Of a DNA stretch of 64,000 nucleotides, positions 11,913-24,154 are shown piece after piece. Under the pieces are notes generated by a model. It searched no databases. It was not told where the DNA came from and saw only the letters and a program-made list of their open reading frames with translations. The stretch comes from Lampris incognitus (Eukaryota > Chordata > Actinopteri > Lampriformes > Lampridae). A program made the position numbers and the translations under genes. The stretch's first letter is position 1. Each line of letters opens with the position of its first letter. The stretch covers positions 50,698,897 to 50,762,896 of the forward strand of contig NC_079215.1 of the NCBI RefSeq assembly GCF_029633865.1, in the 5' to 3' direction.

Positions 11913-13796
11913 TACTATGATACAGATTACGATGTTGTGTTGTGGCATCTTGCATCTGATATATTGGATATTGGTGATAAGGGATATGATAAACAGATGT
12001 TTTAACAACCTCCATTTCTCTGGTAAAGGTCGTTTGGAAAGCATGCCTCTTATCCACAACACCTCTCTCATATTCAAACAGCTCCACACAGTCAGAACCG
12101 TAAACTGTCCGGTGAACCCCCACTTTTCTACTGCCAGCCAGGGATCAGCTCGGTTAAACTCTGTGTGTGTGTGTGTACTTAAAAGGTCATGCTAATTGTC
12201 ATCTGAGAAGTAAGTAGATAATAGAGTTAATTGCTCATTAAACTCTCTGGCCAACATTTTCCCAGGTGTTTGGGGCATTTCTGAACGGAACGTTTTGTGT
12301 GATTGTAAATCTGTGATAGTTGAATAATGAGGCTTATTGTATGAGACACCCAGTAAGTTGTGTTGTGACCTGTGCGTGTCTTACACCTGTAGGGAGTGAG
12401 GTAGTGGGTAGAGAGGTTGTAAAAAGAAAGGTATAAACCACGAACAGGGTGTTTGTCTGTAACAGTAATGGGTAGCATAGCGGTCTATTCCGTTGCCTAC
12501 CAACACGAGGATCGCTGGTTCGAATCCCCGTGTTATCTCCGGCTTGGTCGGCCGTCCCTACAGACACAAATGGCCGTGTCTGTGGGTGGGAAGCCAGATG
12601 TGGGTATGTGTCCTGGTCACTGCACTAGCGCCTCCTCTGGTTGGTCGGGGCGCCTGTTCATGGGGGAGGGGGAACTGGGGGGAATAGCATGATCCTCCCA
12701 CGCGCTACGTCCCCCTGGTGAAACTCCTCACTGTCAGGTGAAAAGAAGTGGCTGGTGACTCCACATGTATCGGAGGAGGCATGCAGTAGTCTGCAGCCCT
12801 CCCCGGATTGGCAGAGGGGGTGGAGCAGTGACCGGGATGGCTCGGAAGAGTGGGGTAATTGGGCAAATTCAATTGGGGGGGAAAAGGGGGGAAATAAAAA
12901 ACAAAACAAAACAAAAAACAATGACAGCCGGAATATTTGGGACACATATCAACACACATGCTCTGATTGTGCTTTTCCTGTACTTCCAAAGAATCCTGAC
13001 ATGACAGTTACGGGAACGGAGGTGGGTGGGAGCTGGTAAGTAATCCCCTGGGCAGCTCCCATCACAGAGGTTTCATTGAATTTAGCCTATGACACTAAGG
13101 GAGATGATGGCGGAGGCGTTTGGCCTCACGTGGCCTGCCTAACAATTTAAAAGCCACGTTGTGTTACCAGCCGAAAAAGCATTTGGATCACAATTGACAC
13201 TCAGCACCTTGCTTGGTAGTTTTAAAGATGCCCCACCAATGTGGCAGAGTTGAAAAGAATCCCTTAACATCATCAAAACTGTAAAGATAAAAATCCTTTC
13301 ATCTTAATGAGAGGATGTTTTATTACGATATCTTAACGACATGTTAATTGTGTCTGAGATTTCAGCCAACAAAGACTATTATATTACGGTAGCATCATGA
13401 AGTCAAAGAGATAGATAAACATAAAGACAAAGGGCACGGAAAAGGACTTTAACACTGTATTCGTGATTTGTAACAGAATAACTAAATCCTTGACCATTTT
13501 AGTGAGCTTGTTGACATCTACAGGTTAAAAACCATGTAAATGTTAAAAACATGGCAGGCTGGTCTTGGTACTCTGTGATGTAAGCATAGCAGGATAAACA
13601 CAGCTGCAGCTAATAACATTAATAATGGATCTGTTGGATGTAGGTGTACCTCTGTCTGTCTGCCTGCCTGTCCGTTTCTCCGTCCCTCCACCTGTCTGTC
13701 TGTCTGCCTGTCTGTCCATCCGTCTGTCTGTCTGTCCATTCGTCCACCTGTCTGCCTGTCTGTCAGCCTGTCCATCCTTCTGTCCACCGGTCTGCC

Positions 13797-13853
<57 letters not shown>

Positions 13854-16800
13854 CGCTGCCTGTCAGCGCTGATAATCCAGCAGAGACATTATTCATGTTA
13901 TTAGTGTCATTAGTCTAGGGTTAGGTTAGTCTTCACCGCCTAAGAACATCCCTGTGAATGTTTTCTGTTTATAACTTTATGACAATAGGCTCTTACTTGT
14001 ATGATTGCCTCAGTGAGGGGGTCTGTGATGACATTGAGCAGGTCGGGGGCATCTCCACTCTGGATATTGAAGGAGTTGGTGATGAGCTTGGTGATTCGGT
14101 ACAAGTAACCAGAAGCCACTTCAAGAGGCAGCAGCACCAGTACAGACAGCCAGTTGAAGAAATCATGTACCGTGGCCCCCGCAAACGCCCTGAGTCCAGA
14201 GGAGGTGCTAGTTATTTTTAATGGATACTACTCATCGTAATGGCAGTGTAACTTGTTGATTTAAGTATAGCACAGTGGATATGTACGGTGTACTTGGATG
14301 TTGTTGGACATTTATACTTTTACTTTGGCAAATAACTTTTACTTTGTCTTCCGTCATCAGTGTTTTGTATTTCATTTGACAGAAGAAAAAAAACCAAATG
14401 AATGTAGGTGTGCTCTGGTGACTCATTGCAATGCAGGTACATGAAGATACCTTTCCGTTTAAATAAGAATTCTCTAAAGCATAATTGTCTCCTCTAGCCT
14501 GCTTCTTTTCTTCTTCTTTTTAACGACTTTATTAATCCCCTTGGGGCAATTCTTTCTCTGCATTTAACCCATCCTAGCTGTGTAGCTAGGAGCAGTGGGC
14601 AGCCGCCGTGCAGCGCCCGGGGACCAACTCCAGTTCGTCTTGCCATGCCTCCCTCGGTCAGGGGCACAGACAGGAGTATTAACCCTAACATGCATGTCTT
14701 TTTGATGGTGGGGGAAACCGGAGCACCCGGAGGAAACCCACCACAGACAAAGGGAGAACATGCAAATGCCACACAGAGGATGACCTGGGATGACCTCCAA
14801 GGTTGGACAACCCCGGGGTTCAAACCCAGGACCTTCTTGCTGTGAGGCGACAGTGCTAACCAATGGGCTAGCGCTGTATCTATTTCATTACTTCTTTATA
14901 ACTTTGTCAGGTTTGACACCATGCTTTCTTTTAGATATTTTGTTGGACTTTTGATTTGCTATTTTTTCCCCGGTAGACTGCGGAGCACGTCATGAACCTG
15001 AATTTCCACAATTACGAAAGCATGACAATTACTTCTCCGGTGTCACTGATACGTGACCTTTTTTAACGTGTCTTTTCTTGTTAATGAGATTGTACCCTAC
15101 TACAGCTCGTTCTTCAAGCAGGAAGAGCTTGAAGCACAGGCAGTGACAAGGACACTGTTCTCCACTGAACAACAGGAAAAGTTCATCATTTGTCAGAAAG
15201 TTACTACCGTCGAAAGGTGTTGCGATCGCCAGCCTGCGTCATGGCCACCAGTGTGTTGGTGACTGAGGTTCCGATGTTGGTGCCCATGATGATAGGAACA
15301 GCCAGCTGCACGGTAAGCACTGCCAACACACACACAGGGGTCCTCCGTCACACCAATCATCTTTCTCTTGCCAGCCCCCCAACCAGTGCATGCATATATA
15401 TGTATGTGTGCATCTGTGCACATAGAGATATGTGTTGCCTAGTACTCACGTCCAGAGGAGACCATGCTGACAACTATGGAGGAGGATGTAGAGGAGCTCT
15501 GGACCAACAGGGTGACCAGTACACCGATAACCAAACCGGCCAAAGGGTTGGATAGCACAGAGTTATCCTGAAAGATGTCCCCGGCCGCCTTACCTGGACA
15601 GGGTGGGGGGAAAAAAGGGAAGACATAATCTCACAAATTATCTCTTGAGGTGATTTTGTCACACAAACCACCATGTTTGTGCCTGTAACCTGGATCCCCC
15701 CCTACCCTTTTTTTTTCTTTTCCCCCAATTGTACTTAGCCAACGACCCCACTCTTCCAAGCCATCCTGGTCTCTGCTCCACCCCCTCTACCAATCCAGGG
15801 AGGGCTGCAGACTACCACATCCCTCCTCCGATACATGTGGAGTTGCCAGCCGCTTCTTTTCACCTGACAGTGAGGAGTTTCACCAGGGGGATGTAGCACG
15901 TAGGAGGATCACGCTATTCCCCCAAGTTCCCCCTCCCCCCTTTATAGGTGCCCCGACTGACCAGAGGAGGCGCTAGTGCAGCGACCAGGACACACACCCA
16001 CATCCGGTTTCCCACCTGCAGACATGGCCAATTGTGTCTGTAGGGACGCCCAACCAAGCCAGAGGTAACACGGGGATTCGAACCGGTGATCCCCGTGTTG
16101 GTAGGCAGCGGAAGAGACCGCTATGCTACCCAGACGCCTACCCCTCTAGTTTGTCACAAGATGACTGCCGTGCAACACCCAGGTGGGTGCTACACAGTGG
16201 TGGTGGTTGAGGTGAGTTTCCGTCCTTCAATGTGAAGCGCTTTGGGTATCAATATAAAGCGCTATATAAATGTAATCTATTAGTATTACTATTATTATTA
16301 TTATTATTGTTGTTATTATTTGGAGGACCATTGATTAATTTGGTAAATGAGAAACAATGCACTTTTTTGAATGTACAACATCAGAATTATCCTTTATGGT
16401 CTCTATGGACTGTCTTGAAGAAATGACTAAAGCACGATAACCTTAAAAGCAAACTTGAAAAAAAGATGAATGCAGCCAATATCATCCTGCATGTTCATGT
16501 TTGCCAACAGGAACAGGCAATAAAAAAAAAAGGTGGAGAAACTCTATGATAGAGCTTTTGATTTTATGGATACCATAAACACAAAATTGTACTGAATTTT
16601 ATGGCTTTACATATTGTGTTAACTTTACGATAATGTGTGCACATGCACAAAATCCTATCTGGGTTCACCTGAGCGTATGTACTTGTATGTGTTCATGTAA
16701 GTTGTGCATATTTACATATGCAGGCTATACCCTGCCATGTACTGTATGTGTCTGTCAGATTAGTGTATCTGTATCCATCCATTCCTCCAGCGACACAACT

Positions 16801-18411
16801 CCATGACGCCTGCGCCTGGACTGGTGTATCTACCTCCAACTAGCTGGAAGGCTGAGCTGAGGATGTCGAGGGAACAGATGAACATGTAGAGCAAAGCCAG
16901 CAGCGAGACCATCTTCCCCACCACCAACAACACCCTCAGCACCTTTCCTTTGGTATCCAGAGCTGAGATGACAGAGAGAGAGAGAGAGAGAGAGAGAGGG
17001 GAAAATGTGGGTGTTATCAAATAATTAGACTAAGATACAATAGAATAAAATACAATAGAATAGAACACAAAAACAATTATTGGATATTTTAATTACTGCT
17101 GTTTAATCATATAGCCTACCAATAATGTATTTTAATGGTCAAGAATTGCCTGTCCCCATTCTTTTTTTTAAAATCCCCCCCCCCCTTTTGTCTCCCCAAT
17201 TGTACCCAGCCGGCCAATTACCCCACTCTTCTGAGCCGTCCAGGTCACTGCTCCACCCTCTCTGCCGATCCGGGGAGGGCTGCAGACTACCACATGCCTC
17301 CTCCGATACATGTGGAGTCGCCAGCCACTTCTTTTCACCTGACAGTGAGGAGTTTCGCCAGGGGGACGTCGTGAATGGGAGGATCACGCTACCCCCCCCC
17401 CCAGTTCCGCCTTCCCCCTGAACAGGTGCCCTGACCGACCAGAGGAGGCGCTAGTGCAGCAACCAGCACACATACCCACATCCGGCTTCCCACCCACAGA
17501 CACGGCCAATTACATCCATGGTCTTTAGGGATGGCCAACCAAGCCGGAGGTAAAACAGGAATTCGAACTGGCGATCCCCGTGTTGGTAGACAACGGAACA
17601 GACCACTACGCTACCCGGACGCCTTTCTGTCCTCGTTCTTGAGGCAAGCTGCACTGGTGTCCTATAAAGCCTCAAGACATTGATTGGATTTGATAGCTTT
17701 TATAGATGTCACACACTTTTCATTCACTATGTATAAATCTGACTAACCAAGCTGTAACTATGCTGTGCAGTTTATGTCATGCCACGTGTGTTACTGGTCT
17801 GGATCACACCCCAATATTTAATTCAATTTTGATTTATTTTCCATCAAATAAGGCAATCAAACAGGGAGAGAGGGGCTCCTAGTTTCATTTTCCATTCAGG
17901 AAAAAAGAACACATATTAATATTACTATGAAGGTGTCTGTGAATGTTCTCATTCATCCAGGTCATGGTTATCCAAAGGAATCAAATCGAGTGCAACTGGA
18001 CTTGGTACATATCCGATTCAAATCCTTTGGATACTATGAAGGTATCACGCGCTGCAAACCAATAACAAGAGCCGAGGGCCATCTTATTCATCAGTTAAAC
18101 ACAATGTGGGTTTGTAAGGCCGGAGTAGAGACTCCTGTGTGACTGTGTTCTTGGTGTTGTCGTGTTGAGTGCGGGGAGGTGTGTTGAAGGTGTCTGGTTG
18201 GGACAGCTGGCGTTGGATCGGCTGGGGGAGCCTGGTCTTCTGCATCTGGTGGACCCAAGGACCACAGCCCTGCCCAGAGCTGCACCTGAAGAGGAAGCAC
18301 CGAGGGCGGTCTGACAGGACGTGGAAGCGGGGCAGGCTAAGCTAACTGCTAGCCCATGCAGACCGGCAGTTCTGACAGTCATCCTGGCTGGTGTTCGCTC
18401 TCTTGGACAGT

Positions 18412-18485
<74 letters not shown>

Positions 18486-19461
18486 AATATATGTTGAATA
18501 TATGTGTTTTTGTAGTTTTGTAGTTTTTGTAGTTTTTGTAGTTTGGATATGTGTTTTTGTCTTTGTGTTGCACTGCTGTGGGCTGGGGGAAACGATGTTC
18601 CTGATTCCTGATTCCTAATTTGTCCCTGTTTGAATTGGATTATCTATAAACTGGGGGAAAAACAGCTCATCTCATCGAGAAACGCATACTTTTACAAGCC
18701 GGGAGATCAAGCGTACTTGTGATAATAAATGTTGAAGGTCATTACCTTTCCATGGCACCCCCGTGTCCTGGAGCTCTGTTAGGTTCCATGGGTCGTCCTG
18801 CTGGACCTCCCCCTCGATCAGAGCCACAGTGGAATGTGCTGCTGCCATGGAAGCAGGCCTCCCTTTATTCCCTGGGAGAGATTAGACCACTTCAGACAAT
18901 TTCACTGTCTCCTCTGCTCCATATAGACACATATATATTTTATCTTGTGTGTATATGTATTTTATTCATTATTCTTTTAACTTTTATCTGTACTATTTAC
19001 TGTTAATTTCCCCCCCTTGCACCAACATAACAAGATCTTTGTATAGTGTCTTGATGCATACTCAATAATCCAGGGGAGAAAATCAAAGAAGGTTGAATCA
19101 GTTCATCTGGATACAACCTTTATTGACAGATATGTGTCATCACCCAGAGTGATGAAACGTATCTCAGAGTGATGAAATGTAGTATCTGTCAATAAACGTT
19201 GTATCCAGGTGAACTGATTCAACCTTCTTTGATCTTTGGATATTCTTGTACTTGGCAACAAATCTGATTCTGATTAAGTATTGGCTTGATTGGATGTAAC
19301 AGCAGCACTTAGTTCTCTTTGCTGACACCCACACACCCACACCCACACACACACTGAATTCATAGTCATCATTTTACACCTCACAGATTAGGAATACTAC
19401 CATTGCATTCACTTTTATGTGCCTCCTTCTGGTCCTTCTTGGGGTCCGGTGTAGGAGTCAT
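9386..19461 (-). CDS. slc34a2: Sodium-dependent phosphate cotransporter (NaPi-II, SLC34A2-like)
   Basis: A complete multi-pass transporter that imports inorganic phosphate with sodium, expected at apical epithelial membranes. Coding exons, 5' to 3': 19461-19401, 18862-18746, 16962-16834, 15593-15450, 15319-15208, 14189-13997, 11849-11754, 11574-11454, 10907-10740, 10509-10393, 10201-10077 and 9931-9386. All junctions are GT-AG, phases agree, and the total is 1,929 nt (642 aa plus stop), normal for the family. It carries both inverted-repeat signatures, QSSSTSSS (about residue 134) and QSSSVFTS (about 406), plus [28 protein letters not shown] and [14 protein letters not shown]. The large extracellular loop (exons 7-8) has several N-x-S/T sites and cysteines. 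The C-terminus has a Cys-rich CCCCCKCC cluster, which favours type IIb (SLC34A2) over IIa or IIc. ATG 19461 is chosen because an acceptor lies just upstream (a 5' UTR intron). The introns are crowded with SINEs of families A, B and C. The 2a/2b paralogue choice is open. Confidence 0.95.
9993..10067 (+). repeat. (GT)n microsatellite
   Basis: About 37 uninterrupted dinucleotides in slc34a2 intron 11, ending about 10 bases from the exon 11 donor. Long His-Thr frames across it are artefacts. Confidence 0.95.
10515..10545 (+). repeat. (CA)n microsatellite
   Basis: A short CA run in slc34a2 intron 9, starting a few bases from the exon 10 acceptor. Confidence 0.85.
11005..11235 (-). mobile_element. 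tRNA-derived SINE, family B (internally deleted)
   Basis: Read on the minus strand it begins with a tRNA-like head (TGGCGCAGTGGTTAGCACGG, B-box-like GGTTCGAGCCC) and ends in an ATGGATGGATGG tail. The middle part present in the 22,705 and 53,257 copies is missing. It lies in slc34a2 intron 8. Confidence 0.7.
12470..12910 (+). mobile_element. tRNA-derived SINE, family A (full length)
   Basis: The clearest family A copy. The head reads GGGTAGCATAGCGGTCTATT with B box GGTTCGAATCC, followed by about 340 bases of conserved body and a G-rich then A-rich tail (AAAAACAAAACAAAACA). It lies in slc34a2 intron 6 in the opposite orientation to the gene. Confidence 0.78.
13645..13860 (+). repeat. (CTGT)n-type tetranucleotide repeat
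   Basis: A long CTGT/CCTGTCTG array in slc34a2 intron 6, pure at 13,795-13,852 and degenerate to the left. It creates spurious Cys-Leu-Ser and Asp-Arg-Gln-Thr frames. Confidence 0.95.
14510..14875 (-). mobile_element. tRNA-derived SINE, family C
   Basis: On the minus strand it starts with a tRNA-like head nearly identical to family B (TTGGTTAGCACTGTCGCC, B-box-like GGTTTGAACCC) and shares part of its body. It then switches to a different 3' half (TACTCCTGTCTGTGCCCCTG, TGCCCACTGCTCCTAG) ending GGGGATTAATAAAG. It lies in slc34a2 intron 5. A second copy, lacking the head, is at 29,965-30,160. Confidence 0.7.
15690..16140 (-). mobile_element. tRNA-derived SINE, family A
   Basis: A near full-length copy in slc34a2 intron 3, same orientation as the gene. 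The head is at about 16,130 (GGTAGCATAGCGGTCTCTTCC), with B box CCGGTTCGAATCC, and the C/T-rich end lies near 15,695-15,730. Confidence 0.75.
16160..16325 (+). mobile_element. L2-type LINE/SINE 3' tail
   Basis: A typical fish L2-type 3' end: GTGCTACACAGTGGTGGTGG, TGAAGCGCTTTGGGT, AAAGCGCTATATAAATGTAA, then a TTATTATTA tail. It abuts the family A SINE directly. Confidence 0.6.
17165..17625 (-). mobile_element. tRNA-derived SINE, family A
   Basis: A third family A copy inside slc34a2, in intron 2. The head on the minus strand is at about 17,620 (GGGTAGCGTAGTGGTCTGTTCC); the pyrimidine-rich end is at 17,165-17,200. Confidence 0.75.
18119..18640 (+). repeat. Interspersed repeat E (short copy) with (AT)n tract
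   Basis: Homologous to 24,480-25,180: both carry GAGGTGTGT, GCTGGATCGGCTG-type sequence, GGGCGGTCTGACAGGACG, GGCTAAGCTAACTGCTAGCC and the CACTGCTGTGGGCTGGGG end. This copy has a ~69-base (AT)n run at 18,414-18,482 where the other has other sequence. The family is not recognised; the other copy begins with a GAAGATGGCGGC motif seen in 5' leaders of some LINEs. Confidence 0.6.
19079..19236. repeat. 53-bp inverted repeat (foldback element)
   Basis: The arms at 19,079-19,131 and 19,184-19,236 are reverse complements over 53 bases with three mismatches, around a ~52-base loop that contains two AGAGTGATGAAA units. It lies in slc34a2 intron 1, so the transcript could form a long hairpin there. It is probably a small foldback MITE. 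Confidence 0.85.
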
Positions 19462-19780
19462 TGTCTGAGAACAAAAAAAAAATAACAGCTTGGTATAGAG
19501 ATGCACAAATGTATCAGCCTAACAGCCCTGCTACTTCAACATTCGAACAGTCACGCGCTTCTTCGCAATGAATTTGAACCAAGAAGATGACAAAATTGTT
19601 CATTTATAGAGCTAATTAATCTTTTAAAGAAATTTTAAATTGGGATTAGTTGTTGCCTTAAGAGAGTGACAGAGCAGCACACAGGACTGAGTAATAAACA
19701 GATTACGCAAACTTTTTGATGTGTATATTATATCACATTGAATATATTATGAGTGAATGCATCTGTCTCATTAATACAGG

Positions 19781-19782
<2 letters not shown>

Positions 19783-19840
<58 letters not shown>

Positions 19841-19864
19841 ACACACACATACACACACACACTT
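19783..19864 (+). repeat. (CA)n microsatellite
   Basis: An interrupted CA run upstream of the slc34a2 first coding exon. Confidence 0.9.
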
Positions 19865-20936
19865 CCTTCCACTCTTGTGTCAGGGTATTGATATTCCTCT
19901 ATGCCCACATGGCTCATCTGTGGGAAATTTCCATTCACACAGTAGTATCCCATCAATGGGGCCAACTGCAACATATCTCACTTTGAACATTATTGTTCTC
20001 TTTATGATATGATCTGTTCCACTGATTACAAATATTTGTAATTGAACATAGTTAATGAATCAATCAATGTTACTTAACAACGAATGAAATGAAATTGAAT
20101 TTCTTTGATGTTGGAATTTTTCTTATCTCGCGGTGGATGGTAGAATTAATTTACTGCATCATTGGCTGAGTGCTGCTATCATGAAGAAATGTCTTTTTAA
20201 TTTAGGAGTAATAATGGCCTCTTGTAATCTGTCATTGGTCCTGGCTTTCTCTGTGATAAGGAAATCCAATCCAAAGTGCATATCACTGTTGTTAATTGAG
20301 CTTAGAGTTCAACACTTTGGCACAGGCACAATCTGGGCACCATAAAACTTACCTGAAAGACACTACAGGCTAACTGTTTCGTTCATCACAATATGTACTC
20401 GTGAGGGTTTTTTTTTAAAGCATGACACTGCATAAATTACACCCAAAAAAAACCCCCACCATATTCTTATTCATACAACTATAATGTATCGTGACACAAT
20501 ACAAAATAAAACCAATTTTTAAAAAAAGTAAATTAAATTAAAATAAAAGGGATACGAAATGCCTTTTTAGATCATTGCCATAAAATCACAGCAGTGGAAT
20601 GAAATATCTTTTTTTTTCTTTTTTAATTCAATTTTTGTTGCATCACAAAGAAAGCAATTTTTTGACAACATAAAATTTTTAAGCGTATAGCGGTTTCAAA
20701 TTTGGAATATGTTAAATTATTGATGCGGTTATGTTTTTTGATTTTTGATTTTGATTTTGATTTGGTTTTTTTTTTAATAGGTTGAGATGGCAAATTAGAT
20801 GGGAATAACCATCTAATTTCCAATTCGGTAAAAGAAGGACATTTGTGATGAAAACTGAGACAAGAAGTTTCCAGTTGACAGCAATGATATCAGCATGTAA
20901 AGAAAAAGGGGGGGGGGAAAGCCATGTCTGTGCTCA

Positions 20937-21100
20937 CCTGTGGGAGAGGTATCGTGTCGTGTTCACAGGTACATCCAAGAAGAAGCCTGCCTGTGTCTCA
21001 GCAGCTCCCACCTTAAGTCCAGTGAAGCCGGGGGGGGGGTTGAGAAGGAGGGGCTGGGGTGTGTTGCAGTCAAATCTTCAGTAGCACTTTAGTGTCACGT
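20937..21100 (-). other. slc34a2: Candidate 5' UTR exon and promoter of slc34a2
   Basis: On the minus strand the sequence ACCTCTCCCACAG is followed by a strong donor (GTGAGC) at about 20,936, and the first coding exon is preceded by an acceptor (TTTTGTTCTCAG) only three bases before its ATG. A non-coding first exon here is therefore plausible; its 5' end cannot be seen. No TATA box is obvious. Confidence 0.35.
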
Positions 21101-22370
21101 GTTGAGGAAAAGTGGACCCTGCAAATCTTAGTCACCTACGTTGGCCGAAACTGTGGCAGTCTCTCCGTCCGTGAGGATGTGAGTTTGCGTGAGAGGATTC
21201 AGATTCTATCCGATAAATGTTTGACCTCCTCGTACGCCCGCATCTCTACTGTGGGCCTCTCTGCTGCGGTTACACCGCCAGCCTGGCTCTGTCTGCAACT
21301 TTAAAAAAAAAAAAGCTGCAATCCTTCCTCTTAGCTGTTGGGAAACCGGTGCACAAACTTTACCGGAAGTTTAATTGCACAGACACTCATTAATGTTACG
21401 TCTTCCCCCTAACGGCGCCGCTAATCCGCTGATTTGAATGAATTATTAATCCGTCCATCCGTGGGTTGAACAAAGTCTGGTGGAAAAGCCTTTAGATACT
21501 TGTACCTGTTGACCAACACCCTGCTCCATCAGCCTTATCCAGCAATTAGGAAGATAACGGCCCTAATCGCCTTGCCCACACTTCTGTGGTGGGACCCTGT
21601 GGTTTATAGTTGGGGAGGAGTGGCAGGCACAATTTCCCCTCAGGCCAAGGGTTACCCTACCATGAACGGATACTGTAGAGATGGCAGGGCTTGATAGGCT
21701 GTGCAGTTTGGCTGTGTAGATCAGTACCTATCTGAGCGGGTACATTATGAATGTGCCAGTGAGAACGTGTGAAAGTATGCGCAAGGCATGTCACATGTGT
21801 GAATACGTCCTATTCTGAGAGGCCGGTCAGCTGGATTTTGGAACAAGGCCGCCTAACTCTAAACTAATTATGACCAACCAAAGTGTAAAATACAAAACAG
21901 TCGCTGGATTTCGGTGCGAGAGGAGAATTTTGGAAAGAAATTTCGGTCCGTGCCGCAACAGCTTAGTGCGAGCTCGTCGAAATGTTTTCAGTTTGCCCCA
22001 GTTGTTTTTGATGACACCGGGGAAAACAAGACGTCCTTTTCACCATCCACGTTCTCTTTCTCTTTCTCTTTCTCTCTCTGTGGTCTTTCACATGCACTGA
22101 CCCGCACAGGCGAACAGCTCTCTGTTTCTCTCTCTGCAACAGACACATGCACAAGCAGGCAAAAAGCCCAATCTGGTGTTTGAAATGGCCTGACCTGTCC
22201 CTCTTCTGCTGGTACAGCTGTCATGTGACCAGTGACAGGCAATAGACAGTAAATGGAACAAGAAAAGAAACAGCACGCCTCTATTTTTAGACCATCAATA
22301 AATGTCAGCCTATTGACTGTTATCCCCCAATTCCCATCCTCTCTTGTCCTCACACATTGAAAGACATGAA
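21101..22370. other. Intergenic, nothing recognised
   Basis: Mixed-composition DNA upstream of slc34a2, with a small CT run near 22,050-22,080. No gene or clear repeat was recognised. Confidence 0.45.
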
Positions 22371-22380
22371 CACACACACA

Positions 22381-22460
<80 letters not shown>
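22371..22460 (+). repeat. (CA)n microsatellite
   Basis: About 40 CA units with one interruption. Confidence 0.95.
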
Positions 22461-22462
<2 letters not shown>

Positions 22463-22704
22463 GTGTATTTATCAGTAATTTTTTTTAGAGAAAATCGCCC
22501 GGTAACAGACTTAGCTGAGGTGCTGGAGTTTAAAAATCCAACTGAATGAAAAGAGCACCTGCACACTCAAATCTGTGCAAGAATCTTTTTTTTTTGCGAG
22601 CCTTCGGTCAGAGAGCTTCTTCAAAGCATGAACAGATAGCAAGTGAATGCAGCAGTGTAAAGGGCTGAGAGAATGATTGTGCTGTGGACATTGTAAATTA
22701 TGCC

Positions 22705-23145
<441 letters not shown>

Positions 23146-23211
23146 CTAACAAATATCATAAACTATAAATTATAAATATTATAAATTATAACTATTGTGA
23201 ATTATATATTA

Positions 23212-23336
23212 TCCATCCATCCATTATCCAAACCGCTTATCTTGCCCTCAGGGTCGCTGGGATGCTGGAGCCTATCCCAGTAGTCATTGGGCAGCAGGTG
23301 GGGAGACACCCTGGACAGGTTGCCAAGCCATTACAG
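23212..23336 (-). mobile_element. SINE family B, 3' fragment
   Basis: Only the 3' half and the GGATGGATGGAT tail are present; the tRNA-like head is missing. This is a normal 5'-truncated retroposed copy. Confidence 0.65.
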
Positions 23337-23612
23337 TGAATTACATATTATAAATTATGTAAATGTGATGTGCTTATTGTTTCTTGACAGGTTTTATAGA
23401 CACTGTTTCTTGTCCACTGCATGACGACCATTCCCTTGGTGTTTAGTCACACAAGTCCAACTGAGACAAGTGTTCTGCATTAAGGATAATCAAGTGATGT
23501 TCTCTCAGCCCTTCATACTGCTGCATTCACTTGCTATCTTTTCATGCCTTGAAGAAGTTCTCTGACCGAAAGCTTGCAAATAAAAAAGATTTATCAGCAA
23601 TCTTTCTGAAAG

Positions 23613-24150
23613 ATAAACAAGCTTTGGACACTGTTTTTCAAACCACAAATACAGTAAAACAGGATACTGTAAAAGTTAACCCTTTAAAAGGTGACCAATG
23701 TGTTTATGGTCCAACAGTCTGCTGGTGCAATAGCATTACCTCCTGTCTATATGGCGTCATTACAACATTGTACCATTTTACTTTTAACTAAATGAGTTTT
23801 GGTGGTGATGCAAAAAGAGACTCCTAATTTGTCTGGGAATATTATTACATGGTATTTAGGAAAAATGGTTACAGAAATTTTGTCTACCAGATCAGGTTCA
23901 GACTTCAGATGGATCTACTATGGCCAGCGGGACGGGACTTTATGTGTCATGAGACAATGGCACCTTATAGAATTTGATCCACTTTGACCCCTTTTCCATT
24001 TGCTTCCTTCACTGACCTCCAGACATGACTAATGTACTGTCTGTGCACACTATCACCGCCGCAGCTATGGAGGAAGAAATCTAGTCGTCATCCCTGAGAC
24101 TGACCTTAACGTTAATCATCATTATTTTATCATTTATTTTATTATTATAT
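23613..24150. other. Intergenic, nothing recognised
   Basis: Unremarkable AT-rich DNA ending in a TTATTATTT stretch. Confidence 0.4.
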
Positions 24151-24154
24151 ATAA

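Noticed and set aside
13645-13860. CTGT repeat as a CRISPR-like or coding array
   Set aside because: The unit is 4 bases without unique spacers, so it is simple-sequence DNA.
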